Below, piece after piece: positions 37,920 through 46,783 of a stretch of 64,000 nucleotides of DNA. The stretch is from the NCBI RefSeq assembly GCF_036388275.1, contig NZ_DASVSF010000089.1, forward strand, positions 1-64,000. The letters are read 5' to 3'. The position numbers and the translations under genes were made by a program. A model generated the notes under the pieces. It worked only from the letters and a program-made list of their open reading frames with translations. It was not told where the DNA came from and ran no database searches. This DNA is from Longimicrobium sp. (GTDB lineage Bacteria; Gemmatimonadota; Gemmatimonadetes; Longimicrobiales; Longimicrobiaceae). The first letter of the stretch is position 1; every line of letters starts with the position of its first letter.

Positions 37920-39179
37920 TCAGTCGCGCCGCACCACCTTTCCGTGCAGCACCACCAGGCGCACGTCGCGCGCGGCGGCGATGGCGCGCGTGGGATCGCC
38001 CGCGACCGCCACCAGGTCCGCCAGCAGCCCGGCGCGGATGGCGCCGCGGTCCGCCAGGCGCAGGACGCGCGCGTTCACCGACGTAGCGGAGCGCAGCGCG
38101 TCGATGGGGCGCATCCCGTAGTCCACCATCAGTTCCAGCTCGCGCGCGTTCTCGCCGTGCGGAAACACCCCCGAGTCGCCGCCGAAGCAGATGGTGACGC
38201 CCGCGTCCAGCGCCTGGCGGAAGCTGGCGCGCTTGGTGGTGATCCGCGCCGGCTCGGGCTCGGTCCCTTTCCGCCAGCCCCGGTACTGCGCCACGGCATC
38301 GCCCGCGGCCAGGGTGGGGCAGAGGGCCACGCCCCGCTCCCGCATCATCCGGAAGATCTCCGGCGTTCCCCCGTCACCGTGCTCGATGGTCACCACGCCG
38401 GCCAGGATGGAGCGCCGCATCCCTTCGGGCGATGAGGCGTGGGCGACGACGGGCGTCCCCGAGGCCCCGGCCGTCTCCACCGCCAGGCGCAGCTCGTCCA
38501 CGCTGAAGGTGGGCTCCGTGGCGCCACGCGGCCCCCAGCGGTAGTCGGCGTACACCTTCACCCAGTCGGCCCCGCCGCCGATCTGCTCGCGCGTCACGCG
38601 GATGATCTCGTCGCCGTCCGCCTCCTGCGCGCCCCGTGGCGACGGAAACTCCGGCGCCAGCACCCGCGGCCCGTAGGCGCCGGTCGCCACGATGGCGGGG
38701 CCGGACACCAGCAGCCGCGGACCCGGGATGATACCCTGCTGGATGGCCTGCTTCAGCCCCACGTCGGCGTACCCGGCCCCCTCGGAGCCCAGGTCGCGGG
38801 CGGTGGTGAAGCCGGCCATCAGCGTGGCGCGGGCGTGCACCGTGGCGCGGGCCACGCGCAGCGACTGGCTTTCGCGCAGCACCTGGTCGTCCCACGACGT
38901 CTCGTCGTACGGATGCAGCAGCAGGTGCGAGTGCCCCTCGATCATCCCCGGCATCAGCGTGGTTCCGGGCAGGTCGATCACCTGCGCGTCGCCGGGCGCG
39001 TGGAGCTGCGCGGCGGGCCCGGCGGAGACGATCAGGCTGTCGCGCACCAGCACGGCCCAGCCCTCGTGCACTGCAGTGCCGTCGAAGACGCGGTCGGGCC
39101 TCAGCAGCAGCGTGGTGCCCTGCGCCGGAAGCGCGCTGGCGAAGAGCAGCAGGGCAAGGAGGAGGATCAGGCTTCGCAT
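37920..39179 (-). CDS. Exported amidohydrolase (imidazolonepropionase/prolidase-like)
   Basis: A 419-residue enzyme, signal peptide MRSLILLLALLLFASALPAQ. Metal-dependent hydrolase motifs: LRPDRVFDGTAVHEGWAVLV, HxH in MIEGHSHLLLHP, FTTARDLGSEGAGYADV, lysine in ADWVKVYADYR, histidines in PVVAHASSPEGM and IEHGDGG, aspartate in FGGDSGVFPHG. Exported members of this family include Xaa-Pro dipeptidases and related amidases. Start ATG 39179 gives the signal peptide. Part of its 3' end was copied to 37205-37300. Confidence 0.92.
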   Translation of the reverse strand: MRSLILLLALLLFASALPAQGTTLLLRPDRVFDGTAVHEGWAVLVRDSLIVSAGPAAQLHAPGDAQVIDLPGTTLMPGMIEGHSHLLLHPYDETSWDDQVLRESQSLRVARATVHARATLMAGFTTARDLGSEGAGYADVGLKQAIQQGIIPGPRLLVSGPAIVATGAYGPRVLAPEFPSPRGAQEADGDEIIRVTREQIGGGADWVKVYADYRWGPRGATEPTFSVDELRLAVETAGASGTPVVAHASSPEGMRRSILAGVVTIEHGDGGTPEIFRMMRERGVALCPTLAAGDAVAQYRGWRKGTEPEPARITTKRASFRQALDAGVTICFGGDSGVFPHGENARELELMVDYGMRPIDALRSATSVNARVLRLADRGAIRAGLLADLVAVAGDPTRAIAAARDVRLVVLHGKVVRRD

Positions 39180-39374
39180 CGGCTCGCTGGGACGGCTCGT
39201 TGAACGTCTGCGGCCGAAGCGTCGTTTCGCCCGGCCGGAGCGGGACAGGATAGCGAACTCGTGGGCGCGGCGCACGCCGCGGAAGGCTTGTCTTTAGGCG
39301 CCACGGATTCGCATATTCCTGGGGCGACGGCTCCGCGCCGCGCTCGGCTCTCCCCGCGATCCCCGCCAGGCACC

Positions 39375-41639
39375 ATGCCCTCACCGCTTTTCGGCCTCTC
39401 GCACGTGCGCGTTGCCGCGCTCCTCAATCCCACGCTGGAGCTGATCCGCGCGCGCCGAAGCCTCGACGCCGCCGATCACGAGGCGTGGATCGGGAAGGTG
39501 TGGGAGGACAGCGGACCGGGTGCAGGCGGCGCCAAGGCCGCGGCGTACGGTGACGGGGTCCGCTTCGTCCTGGAGATGGGCGGATACATCCAGCGCACCG
39601 GGGACAGCTGGGCCCCCGCTCCCGGGCCCGCCGGAGCGATCCGGGACCCCCTGGCGCTCGTGAAGGAAGCCGCGGAGCTGGTGGGCGACCGGGACACCAC
39701 CGACGCTGCGTTCCCCGGATCCGTCGGGGGCTCGCATGCCATCGAGCGGGATTTTCGCGAGGCCGGCGGCCACGCCCGCTCCGTCGGGCTCGCGCCGGAT
39801 TCGGATGACGCAACGGGTTCCTATGGAGGCGGCACCGGGTGGGCCGGCGCAGCACCCGAGTGGCCGCTGGAATCCGCCGGCCCCGCGCCGGAGCCGGCTC
39901 CATCGGAATCCGCCCCGCCCGAACCGGCTCCGCCACCGCCCGCCGCACCGCGTTTCCCGGATTTCTGCGTCCTGGTCGCTGGCTCCGGCGCCGAGCACCC
40001 CTCCGACCGGCCGCTGAAGGCCGACCAGGAGTACGTCCTCGAAGTCATCATCACGCCCGACCCCCACGGCCTGCCCGCCACGGGCGAACGCCAGCCGATC
40101 CGCGACCCGGGGCAGGCGGAAACGGTGAAGGTGTTCGTGACCGCCGAGGCCGACGACGACAGCTTCGTGCACATCGACCAGCCGCTGGACTCGCTGGACC
40201 TGCCCCCCGGCAGTGGAGCCTCCACCGCGGCGCGCTTCGCGTTCCGGCCCAGGCGCAAGTCGGCCGGGCCGGGGGACCGCGCCGCCATCATGGTGCGGAT
40301 GTACTATCGGCTGAACCTGCTGGCCCGCACCGTCGTGAGCTTCGAGGTGGGCGGAAAGTGGGACGAAGCACGCCGGAAAGACGCCGTGAGCATCGAGTCG
40401 CTGGTCCTGGACCCCACGCTGGCGGCGCTGGACGAGGTGGTGCCGCAGGACCTGCACATCGACGTCACCTCGCGCGCGGACGACGGCTATCGGCTGAACG
40501 TGCTGTACCGCAAGCCGGGCGGCGAAGAAGTGGTGTTCCCCGCGCGCCTGCGGATCACCACGGCCGGCCTGGAAGACCGGCTTCGCGATGCCCGCGACGA
40601 GCTGCACCGCATCGCCACCAGTCCGGAGTACACCAGCGGGCTGCGGGCCACCTCCGACCAGTTCGCGGCGCACCTTCACAGGCTGGCCAGGACCGGCCAG
40701 CGCCTCTGGTCCAAGCTGTTCGACGAAGACCAGGACGCGGCGGCGTTCGACCTAGCCGCGGTGCTTCGCGAAAACCCGCCGCCCCCGGGCGCGCGCATCC
40801 AGGTGACGCTGGCGCCCGACGCGACGGAGTTCATCTTTCCCTGGGGGCTGATGTTCCAGGGAGAGATTCCCAAGGAGAGCTACGTCGCGCCGGACACCGA
40901 CGGCTTCTGGGGCACGCGGTACGAAGTGGAGATCCGGCTTCCCCAGTCGCCCCTTCCGCGCGACCGCCCGGTGGAAGCGCCCGGCGCGCTGAAGCTGGCG
41001 TTCATGCTCTGGGAGCAGTTCCGCAACTCGACGGGCCAGAAGGAGTTCCTCGCGGAGCTGGCGGCGCGTTCCGGCGGAAGGCTGGAGGTTGGCGAGCCCA
41101 TCCTGCGCGCCAGCCTGTGCAAGGACCTGCTGGCCGATTGCGACGCGCAGGTGCTGTACTTCTATTCCCACGGCTACACCCGCCCGCGCAAGGCCGACAC
41201 CACGCCCGACGGCGATCCCCAGGGCGCCGCCAGCCCGGACCGCAACCGCACCTGGATCGCGCTGACCAACGGCAGGCTGTACCTGGACGAGCTGATGCAC
41301 GAGGTGCAGGGCAAGTTTCCGTCGCAGCCGCTGATCGTGCTGAACATGTGCGAATCGGCCGAGATGAGTCCGTCTCTTTCCGACAGCTTCGTCAGCTTTT
41401 TCCTGGACCGCGGCGCCCGCGCCGTGGTGGGCACCGAGTGCCCCATGACCGTGGAGTTCGCCGATCCTTTCGGCCGGCGGCTGCTGGAAGGCGTGCTGGC
41501 GGGGCAAACGGCGTCGCGCGCGCTGATGGACGCCCGCCGCCACTTCGTGCGGAACGAGCGAAACCCGCTCGGGCTGGCGTACACGCTTTACGGGACGGCG
41601 AGCGTATGCTTTGCGCCGCCCGTGCTTTCCCAACCCTGA
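39375..41639 (+). CDS. CHAT-domain (caspase-like) protein
   Basis: A 754-residue protein without signal peptide. Residues 1-110 form a helical N-terminal domain that might be an effector-recruitment region. Residues 160-195 are a Pro/Ala/Glu linker. Residues about 195-345 look like a beta-sandwich (FCVLVAGSG...YVLEVIITPD). Residues about 470-745 are a CHAT protease domain with catalytic His599 in LYFYSHGYT and Cys659 in IVLNMCESAEMS, plus FIFPWGLMF and GARAVVGTECPM. CHAT proteins include Craspase-type and gasdermin-activating proteases. The next gene, 20 bp on, encodes a membrane-hairpin protein that could be its substrate or effector. Confidence 0.85.
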   Translation: MPSPLFGLSHVRVAALLNPTLELIRARRSLDAADHEAWIGKVWEDSGPGAGGAKAAAYGDGVRFVLEMGGYIQRTGDSWAPAPGPAGAIRDPLALVKEAAELVGDRDTTDAAFPGSVGGSHAIERDFREAGGHARSVGLAPDSDDATGSYGGGTGWAGAAPEWPLESAGPAPEPAPSESAPPEPAPPPPAAPRFPDFCVLVAGSGAEHPSDRPLKADQEYVLEVIITPDPHGLPATGERQPIRDPGQAETVKVFVTAEADDDSFVHIDQPLDSLDLPPGSGASTAARFAFRPRRKSAGPGDRAAIMVRMYYRLNLLARTVVSFEVGGKWDEARRKDAVSIESLVLDPTLAALDEVVPQDLHIDVTSRADDGYRLNVLYRKPGGEEVVFPARLRITTAGLEDRLRDARDELHRIATSPEYTSGLRATSDQFAAHLHRLARTGQRLWSKLFDEDQDAAAFDLAAVLRENPPPPGARIQVTLAPDATEFIFPWGLMFQGEIPKESYVAPDTDGFWGTRYEVEIRLPQSPLPRDRPVEAPGALKLAFMLWEQFRNSTGQKEFLAELAARSGGRLEVGEPILRASLCKDLLADCDAQVLYFYSHGYTRPRKADTTPDGDPQGAASPDRNRTWIALTNGRLYLDELMHEVQGKFPSQPLIVLNMCESAEMSPSLSDSFVSFFLDRGARAVVGTECPMTVEFADPFGRRLLEGVLAGQTASRALMDARRHFVRNERNPLGLAYTLYGTASVCFAPPVLSQP

Positions 41640-41659
41640 TCACGAAACGAGGAGATCCG

Positions 41660-42145
41660 ATGTCCGACGAGAGCCTGAGGTCGCAGGTGGATGGTCTGCT
41701 GGAATCCGATGAGGACCAGCTGTTCGCGGAGCTGGGGATCCGCGCGAGGGCGATGCAGGCCGATCCCCAGGTGGCCGGCTCGTACTCGCCGCAGGTGACG
41801 CACAGTGCGGCGGAGATGGGCGTGCTCGACGACGTGCGCGATTTCGGGCGCAGGGTGTTCAAGCGCTGGAACGTGCAGGCGTGGGAGCTGGTGTGTGGCA
41901 CGGACGCGGACGACAGCAAGGACCGCGACGATTTCCTGGGCGCCATCGGCGTCGACAAGAGCGTCGCGACGGCGGCGCTCGCGACCCTCCTGGTTTCGCA
42001 CCTTGCCCTGGCGCCGGCCATTGCCGCGGTGGCCGCGGCCATCATCATCAAGCGGTTCGCGCGTCCGGCGTACGAGGAGTTCTGCTCCAGCTGGAAGGGA
42101 AGCCTTCCCGCGGCATCCGGCGGGTCCGAGCCGGCCGCGGGCTGA
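41660..42145 (+). CDS. Small membrane-hairpin protein paired with CHAT
   Basis: A 161-residue protein with a strong ribosome site (GAGGAG). Residues 1-60 are acidic and soluble, 61-95 contain an amphipathic stretch (DFGRRVFKRWNVQAWELVCG), and 101-130 form a hydrophobic hairpin (VATAALATLLVSHLALAPAI, then AAVAAAIIIKRF). The tail is Gly/Ala/Ser-rich. No family recognised. The 20-bp spacing to the CHAT gene and the terminator after it define a two-gene unit. By analogy with protease/pore pairs it could be a membrane effector, but nothing in the sequence proves it. Confidence 0.78.
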   Translation: MSDESLRSQVDGLLESDEDQLFAELGIRARAMQADPQVAGSYSPQVTHSAAEMGVLDDVRDFGRRVFKRWNVQAWELVCGTDADDSKDRDDFLGAIGVDKSVATAALATLLVSHLALAPAIAAVAAAIIIKRFARPAYEEFCSSWKGSLPAASGGSEPAAG

Positions 42146-42168
42146 GCCGGGCAGGGAGGAACGAGCAC

Positions 42169-42198
42169 ACGGGCGGGGCCGGCATCGGCCCCGCCCGT
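42169..42198. terminator. Bidirectional terminator
   Basis: A 12-bp perfect stem ACGGGCGGGGCC and its complement with a 6-nt loop between convergent genes. Confidence 0.85.
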
Positions 42199-42218
42199 GG
42201 TTGTTTCCGTCGGAGGGC

Positions 42219-42800
42219 TCAGCGCCGGACGTTCTGCTTCACCACTACGCGGGCCAGGTGCGCCTCGTTCACCACGTCGGAGTGCGACCACGAGTAGGTG
42301 AACCGGTTGATGACGATGCTGGCGCGCACCTTCTTCGGCGGCGCGGCGGCCAGCAGCCGGCGCGCCTCCGCCGGCTCCTCGAAGCAGAACCAGCCGATGC
42401 GCTCGTCGCCCGAAAAGCGGGGCAGGCGCACGGCCGATTCGCGGTCCAGCTCGAAGCAGAGGGCGGGCGAATCCGGGTCGTCCGGGTGCGCCCGGGTGAT
42501 CCCCGAAACCGTCGTCTGCCCGGTGAAGCGCACGCTGCCCACCCACTCGCCGTCGGGCATGGACTGCGCGATGTCCTTGGATTCCAGGACCATTCCCGCC
42601 ACCGTGTCGCCCACCTCCACCCGGGCGGGATCGAAGATGACCCTCCCCCGCGCGTCCCGCGACGGGGGTGACGCCGTGTCCGGCGGCGTCTCGGCGGGGG
42701 AAAGCAGCGTATCCGGGGCCGCGTCGCCGGCCGCTGATCCGCCCCCGTCGCACGCGGTGGAGAGGAGGGCGAGGCCCAGGAGCGCACAGAACGTTTTCAT
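42219..42800 (-). CDS. Hypothetical lipoprotein
   Basis: A 193-residue protein; MKTFCALLGLALLSTACDGG is a lipoprotein signal. A Pro/Ser/Asp-rich linker precedes a beta-rich domain of about 135 residues beginning RGRVIFDPARVEVGDTVAGM, with GSVRFTGQTTVSG, ALCFELD and GWFCFEEPAEARRLL. It may be a small ligand-binding envelope protein; no family recognised. ATG 42800 is supported by the signal. Divergent from the DUF3667 gene. Confidence 0.75.
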   Translation of the reverse strand: MKTFCALLGLALLSTACDGGGSAAGDAAPDTLLSPAETPPDTASPPSRDARGRVIFDPARVEVGDTVAGMVLESKDIAQSMPDGEWVGSVRFTGQTTVSGITRAHPDDPDSPALCFELDRESAVRLPRFSGDERIGWFCFEEPAEARRLLAAAPPKKVRASIVINRFTYSWSHSDVVNEAHLARVVVKQNVRR

Positions 42801-42912
42801 CGATGCCGTCGTAAGTGGTTGGTCGCGTTCACGGTGCGGGGGGCTTCCGCATCCGGCGCTTCGTGGCGATATTCCGCGCACCCGCCGTACCATTCCCAAT
42901 CTCCCCTCCCTG

Positions 42913-43713
42913 ATGCAAACCACCGCCGCCATCCCCGGCCTGCGCGCCTGCCCCGCGTGCGGCACCATGAGCGCCACACGTTTCTGCGGCGACTGCGGCC
43001 GCGCCGTGGACGGAACTCCCGCGCGGACGGTGGAGGTGCTGAAGGAAGGCGCCTCCGAGCTCTTCGGCGTCGACAAGAGCGCGCTGCGCACCATCCGCGA
43101 CCTGCTGCTGCACCCGTTGAAGGTGGCGCAGTCCGTCCGCGGTGACAACGAGGCGGGATACGTCCGGCCGTTCCGCCTGTTCTTTCTCCTGGCGGGCGCG
43201 TACATCCTGCTGCTGACGACGGTGCAGCCGCACTCGTTCGACATGTCGTCGCAGGCGACCCCCGACCAGCTTGCCGCGATGGCGAAGGCGGCGGCCGGCA
43301 ACGGGATTTCGCTGGAGATGATGAACGAGCGCTTCGGCCAGCGGATGAACATGCTGCTGCCGCTGATCACCGCGGTGATGCTGATTCCCCTTGCCGCCCT
43401 GTTGCGGCGGATGGACCGGTCGCGACCCGTGGGCGATCACCTGCTGACGATGGCCAGCATCATGAACTCCATGTGGATCACCTGCATCCTGCTGATTCCC
43501 CTGGCGTTCCTGGGCAAGTGGCCCTTCATCATCGCGGCGCAGCTGACTGGAGTCGGGTACATCTCCGCCGCCATCATCCGCCTGTACCCGGCCGCCACCC
43601 GCGTGCGAACGGGCCTGCGCCTCGCCGGCTTTCTGCTGGCGGACTACACGCTGACGATGCTCCTGTCCGTGGGCCTCACCCTGGGCGTGATGATCTCGGT
43701 GCTCCACTTCTGA
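42913..43713 (+). CDS. DUF3667-like membrane protein with zinc ribbon
   Basis: A 266-residue protein. The N-terminus has a zinc ribbon, CPACGTMSATRFCGDCG, typical of DUF3667. A soluble segment (RTIRDLLLHPLKVAQSVRGDNEAGYVRPFRLFFLLAG) leads into five or six hydrophobic helices (about residues 93-110, 150-165, 185-205, 207-222, 232-262). The HPxK-S then YVRPFRLFF arrangement is the DUF3667 pattern. Function unknown. A terminator follows. Confidence 0.85.
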   Translation: MQTTAAIPGLRACPACGTMSATRFCGDCGRAVDGTPARTVEVLKEGASELFGVDKSALRTIRDLLLHPLKVAQSVRGDNEAGYVRPFRLFFLLAGAYILLLTTVQPHSFDMSSQATPDQLAAMAKAAAGNGISLEMMNERFGQRMNMLLPLITAVMLIPLAALLRRMDRSRPVGDHLLTMASIMNSMWITCILLIPLAFLGKWPFIIAAQLTGVGYISAAIIRLYPAATRVRTGLRLAGFLLADYTLTMLLSVGLTLGVMISVLHF

Positions 43714-43734
43714 GCACCGCCGGGATGGAGCGAA

Positions 43735-43770
43735 GCGGGCGGAGGCCGAACCGGTCTCCGCCCGCTTTTC
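43735..43770 (+). terminator. Rho-independent terminator
   Basis: A 10-bp stem GCGGGCGGAG/CTCCGCCCGC followed by TTTTCTTTT. It ends the DUF3667 gene and faces the GGDEF/EAL gene. Confidence 0.9.
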
Positions 43771-43791
43771 TTTTGTCCGTGCGGTGGCGGA

Positions 43792-45957
43792 TCAGGACGC
43801 GGCCACGGCGATGGGGCGCCCGAGGGAGGCGGGTACCTGCTCGGGGTCCATGGGCCGGGCGAAGAGGTAGCCCTGGCCGTACTCGCACCCCATCGCCCGC
43901 AGCGCGGCGAACTGGGCGGGCTCCTCGATCCCCTCGGCGACGATGGCGACACCCAGGCTGCGGGCGAGGGCGACGATCGTCTGCACCACGGCGGTGCCGT
44001 CCGCGCGCTGCACGAAGGAGCGGTCGATCTTCAGCCCGTCGAGCGGCAGCTGGTGAAGCAGGCTGAGCGACGAGTACCCGGTGCCGAAGTCGTCCAGGTA
44101 GATGGGAATGCCCAGCGCGCGGAAGCGGCGGAGCAGGGGGATGGCCTGGTCGGGATCGCGCATCACCGTGCTTTCGGTGAGCTCCAGCTTCAGGCTTCCC
44201 GGCCGCAGCCCGTGCTCGCCGACGGCGGCCTCCACCTCCTGCAGCAGGCGCGCGTCGCCGAACTGGCGGGCAGACAGGTTCACGCATACGAACCGCGGGT
44301 CATCGGCCGGGTACTCCGCCTCCCACGCGGCCAGCTGCCGGCAGGCTTCGCGCAGCACCCAGCGCCCCAGCGGCACGATCAGCCCCGTGTCCTCGGCCAC
44401 GCCGATGAATTCCACCGGCCCCACCAGCCCGCGCTCGGGGTGGTGCCAGCGCACCAGCACCTCCCATCCCACGGTGCGCTCCGTCGCCAGCTCCACGATG
44501 GGCTGGTAGACCAGGCGGAACTCGCCCCGCCGCACGGCCTGCCGCAGGTCCGTCTCCAGCTGGAGCCGCCGCAGCGACTCGTGGTGCATGGAGCGCGTAA
44601 AGACGGCGAAGCGCTCGGCGCCCAGCGAGCGGGCGTGGTACATGGCGGCGTCGGCGTTGCGCAGCAGCTCGTCCGGGTGCCCCTGCCCGTCGGCCGAGAG
44701 CGCCACGCCGATGCTGGCGGAGGTGAACACCTCGTATCCGCCCAAGCTGACGGGAGCCGAGAGGGCGGCCTGGATCTGCTCCGCGCGCCGGGCCGCCTCG
44801 ACGGCATCGCCCACTCCGTCCAGCAGCAGCACGAACTCGTCGCCCCCGAAGCGCGCCACCGTGTCGGCGGGGCCCACGCACGCCAGCAGCCGGGCGGCCA
44901 CGATCCGCAGCAGCTCGTCGCCCTTCAGGTGGCCCAGCGAGTCGGTGACCAGCTTGAAGCGCTCCAGGTCCAGGAACACCACGGCGAAGGGCCGCGGGGC
45001 GCCGTCGTCCCCCGTGCGCGCCGCGGCCTGGGCCAGCCGCGTGCCGAACAGGGTCCGATTGGGAAGGTCGGTCAGCGCGTCGTGAAGGGCGTCGTGGCGC
45101 AGGCGCTCTTCGGCGGCCTTGCGGCCGGTGACGTTTTCCACCATCGCCACGCAGAACCGCGGCTTTCCCGCGCCGTCGCGCACCGCCGATGCCGCCAGGT
45201 GCACCCAGATGGTGTTGCCGCTGGGGAGCAGGTAGCGCTTTTCCACCCGGTACGAGCTGCGCCGGCCGGCGGCCATGTCGCGGAAGAGCGACAGGTTTCC
45301 GTCCGTGTCGTCGGGATGGTTGAGCTTCCAGAACTCCAGCCCGTGCAGCTCCTTTTCGCCCAGCCGCACCATCTCGCGGTAGGCGGCGTTGGTCTGCACG
45401 ATGCGCCCGTCCATGGTCACCACCAGCACCCCGATGGCGGCGCCCTCGAACATGGCGCGGAACCGCTCCTCGCTGTCGCGCAAGGCCGTCATGGCGTCGC
45501 GCGCGGCGAGCTCGGCGGCCGCGCCCGCGGCCAGCTCCATCAGCAGCCCCAGATCCGGCTGCTTCCACGCCCGTCCGGGTTCCGCTATGGCGAGTGCGCC
45601 GAGCACGGTGCCGCTGGCGTCCCGCACCGGCACCGCCAGCGCCCCGGCGGCGGCCTGCGGCTCGGCGGACGCCATCGCCCGGTCCATCCCCGCCCGCAGC
45701 GCGCCCAGCAGCGACGGGTCGCCATGCGGGCGCTCCACCCGCGAGCCGTCGGCCTCACGCGACAGCAGCAGCGCGGCCGGCACCCCCAGGGTGCGGGCCG
45801 CCAGCCGGGGCCAGTCGGTGCGGTTGCGGGCGCCAGGATCGGGCACGTCGGGGCGGGTGAGGGGGCCGGCGTTCACGCCCTCGCGCGAACGGACAACATC
45901 CGGGGGAACAACCGGAGGGTACGTTGAATGGTTAGCCGTGGGGGTGGGGAAACGCAA
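43792..45957 (-). CDS. PAS-GGDEF-EAL c-di-GMP signalling protein
   Basis: A soluble 721-residue protein. An N-terminal GAF-like part (about 45-150), a PAS domain (about 163-285: FRAMFEGAAIGVLVVTMDGR...HPDDTDGN), GGDEF (about 290-455) with intact FGGDEFVLLL, and EAL (about 465-710) with EVLVRWHHPERG, NLSARQF, LELTES, DDFGTGYSS and KIDRSF. The signature is EVL rather than EAL but key acidic residues remain, so both synthesis and hydrolysis of c-di-GMP are possible. The TTG start is uncertain; GTG at residue 28 is an alternative. A stand-alone gene. Confidence 0.93.
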   Translation of the reverse strand: MRFPTPTANHSTYPPVVPPDVVRSREGVNAGPLTRPDVPDPGARNRTDWPRLAARTLGVPAALLLSREADGSRVERPHGDPSLLGALRAGMDRAMASAEPQAAAGALAVPVRDASGTVLGALAIAEPGRAWKQPDLGLLMELAAGAAAELAARDAMTALRDSEERFRAMFEGAAIGVLVVTMDGRIVQTNAAYREMVRLGEKELHGLEFWKLNHPDDTDGNLSLFRDMAAGRRSSYRVEKRYLLPSGNTIWVHLAASAVRDGAGKPRFCVAMVENVTGRKAAEERLRHDALHDALTDLPNRTLFGTRLAQAAARTGDDGAPRPFAVVFLDLERFKLVTDSLGHLKGDELLRIVAARLLACVGPADTVARFGGDEFVLLLDGVGDAVEAARRAEQIQAALSAPVSLGGYEVFTSASIGVALSADGQGHPDELLRNADAAMYHARSLGAERFAVFTRSMHHESLRRLQLETDLRQAVRRGEFRLVYQPIVELATERTVGWEVLVRWHHPERGLVGPVEFIGVAEDTGLIVPLGRWVLREACRQLAAWEAEYPADDPRFVCVNLSARQFGDARLLQEVEAAVGEHGLRPGSLKLELTESTVMRDPDQAIPLLRRFRALGIPIYLDDFGTGYSSLSLLHQLPLDGLKIDRSFVQRADGTAVVQTIVALARSLGVAIVAEGIEEPAQFAALRAMGCEYGQGYLFARPMDPEQVPASLGRPIAVAAS

Positions 45958-46085
45958 TGATTCGAATCACGACAAGACAAAAGCGCCGGCCCGTGCGGGC
46001 CAGCGCTGATGCGGGACGGAGCGGCGAAAGAGGGGCCGCCCGCCGGGTGGATATGGCCGGAAAGCGGCCGCGGGCTATGACGGGT

Positions 46086-46217
46086 TTAGAGCCGCGGCCC
46101 CTTGCGGGCGGTGCGCCGGTCTTCCAGGCGGATCATCCACAGGCATACGAAATACACCACCACCACCAGCAGCCCGAACACGGCGATATTGCGGAAGAGC
46201 GTGCCCCAGCCAGCCAT
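46086..46217 (-). CDS. 43-residue single-pass membrane protein
   Basis: On the minus strand ATG 46217 opens MAGWGTLFRNIAVFGLLVVV, a hydrophobic helix continuing VYFVCLW, then a basic tail (RLEDRRTARKGPRL) and TAA. A perfect-spaced GAGGGA ribosome site lies 5 nt upstream. The positive-inside tail predicts a C-terminus in the cytoplasm. It resembles small respiratory subunits such as CcoQ only in topology; no function is assigned. Confidence 0.7.
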   Translation of the reverse strand: MAGWGTLFRNIAVFGLLVVVVYFVCLWMIRLEDRRTARKGPRL

Positions 46218-46399
46218 ATGTCCCTCGTAGGTTTCTGTCCCAGGTCAGCAAGTCGGCGCACAACATACACCGGGCGCCGCCGTCCGGCTAGGATGCGCGG
46301 CCCCTCACCCATCCTCGCTGACACTACGGTTCGTCGGCCCATGCGCGGCGGGCCCCGGCTGCCGTGGGGCCCTCACCCCGCCGCGCGGACACGCGTGCG

Positions 46400-46441
46400 A
46401 CCCTCTCCCACATACAGCGTGGGAGAGGGGGTACACTTCAG
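46400..46441. repeat. Hairpin repeat B, copy 3
   Basis: CCCTCTCCCAC-loop-GTGGGAGAGGGGGTACACTTC, matching copies at 7983 and 27783. Preceded by a CGTGGGGCCCTCACCC-like segment shared with 7950-7965. Confidence 0.75.
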
Positions 46442-46488
46442 GGTTGGGGGCGTCGGGCCGAGCCCGGTGCTCGGGCGGGCGCCCCCCA

Positions 46489-46534
46489 ACCCCAACCCTT
46501 CCCCCGCAAACTGCGCGGGGGAAGGGAGCCAGTT
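46489..46534. repeat. Hairpin repeat A, copy 4
   Basis: CCCTTCCCCCGCAAACTGCG with its complementary arm and GGAGCCAGTTGA; same stem as the copies at 7697, 8030 and 10794. Confidence 0.85.
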
Positions 46535-46783
46535 GATCGCACCAAGCCAGCCGAAGCGCACGTCACGCAAGCGGTGTGTTTCTCCCCCTCCCCTGCGAAG
46601 CGGGGGACGGGGGCCGGGGGGAGGGGGCTCCCGAGGCGTGAGCGGCAGCCCGTCGAACCGGGATTGAAGTGCTCCTCTCTCCCGGCTCTCTCCCGCGCTG
46701 TTTGCGGGGGAGAGGCCGGGAGAGGGGGCGGCCGCGGAATGCGCCGCAGCCCCGTCGAACCGCGATCGAGGTACGCGGATCGA

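Larger units (their letters stand above)
46218..46783. other. Repeat-filled intergenic region
   Basis: No gene is supported. It holds hairpin repeat B (46400-46441), hairpin repeat A (46489-46534), and two further GC hairpins of the CCCTCCCC...GGGGAGGG type (about 46582-46632) and GAGAGAGCC...(46675-46732). Confidence 0.75.

Noticed and set aside
43792..45957. Inactive phosphodiesterase because of EVL in place of EAL
   Set aside because: The glutamate is kept and the other metal and catalytic segments (NLSARQF, LELTES, DDFGTGYSS) are present, so inactivity cannot be claimed.
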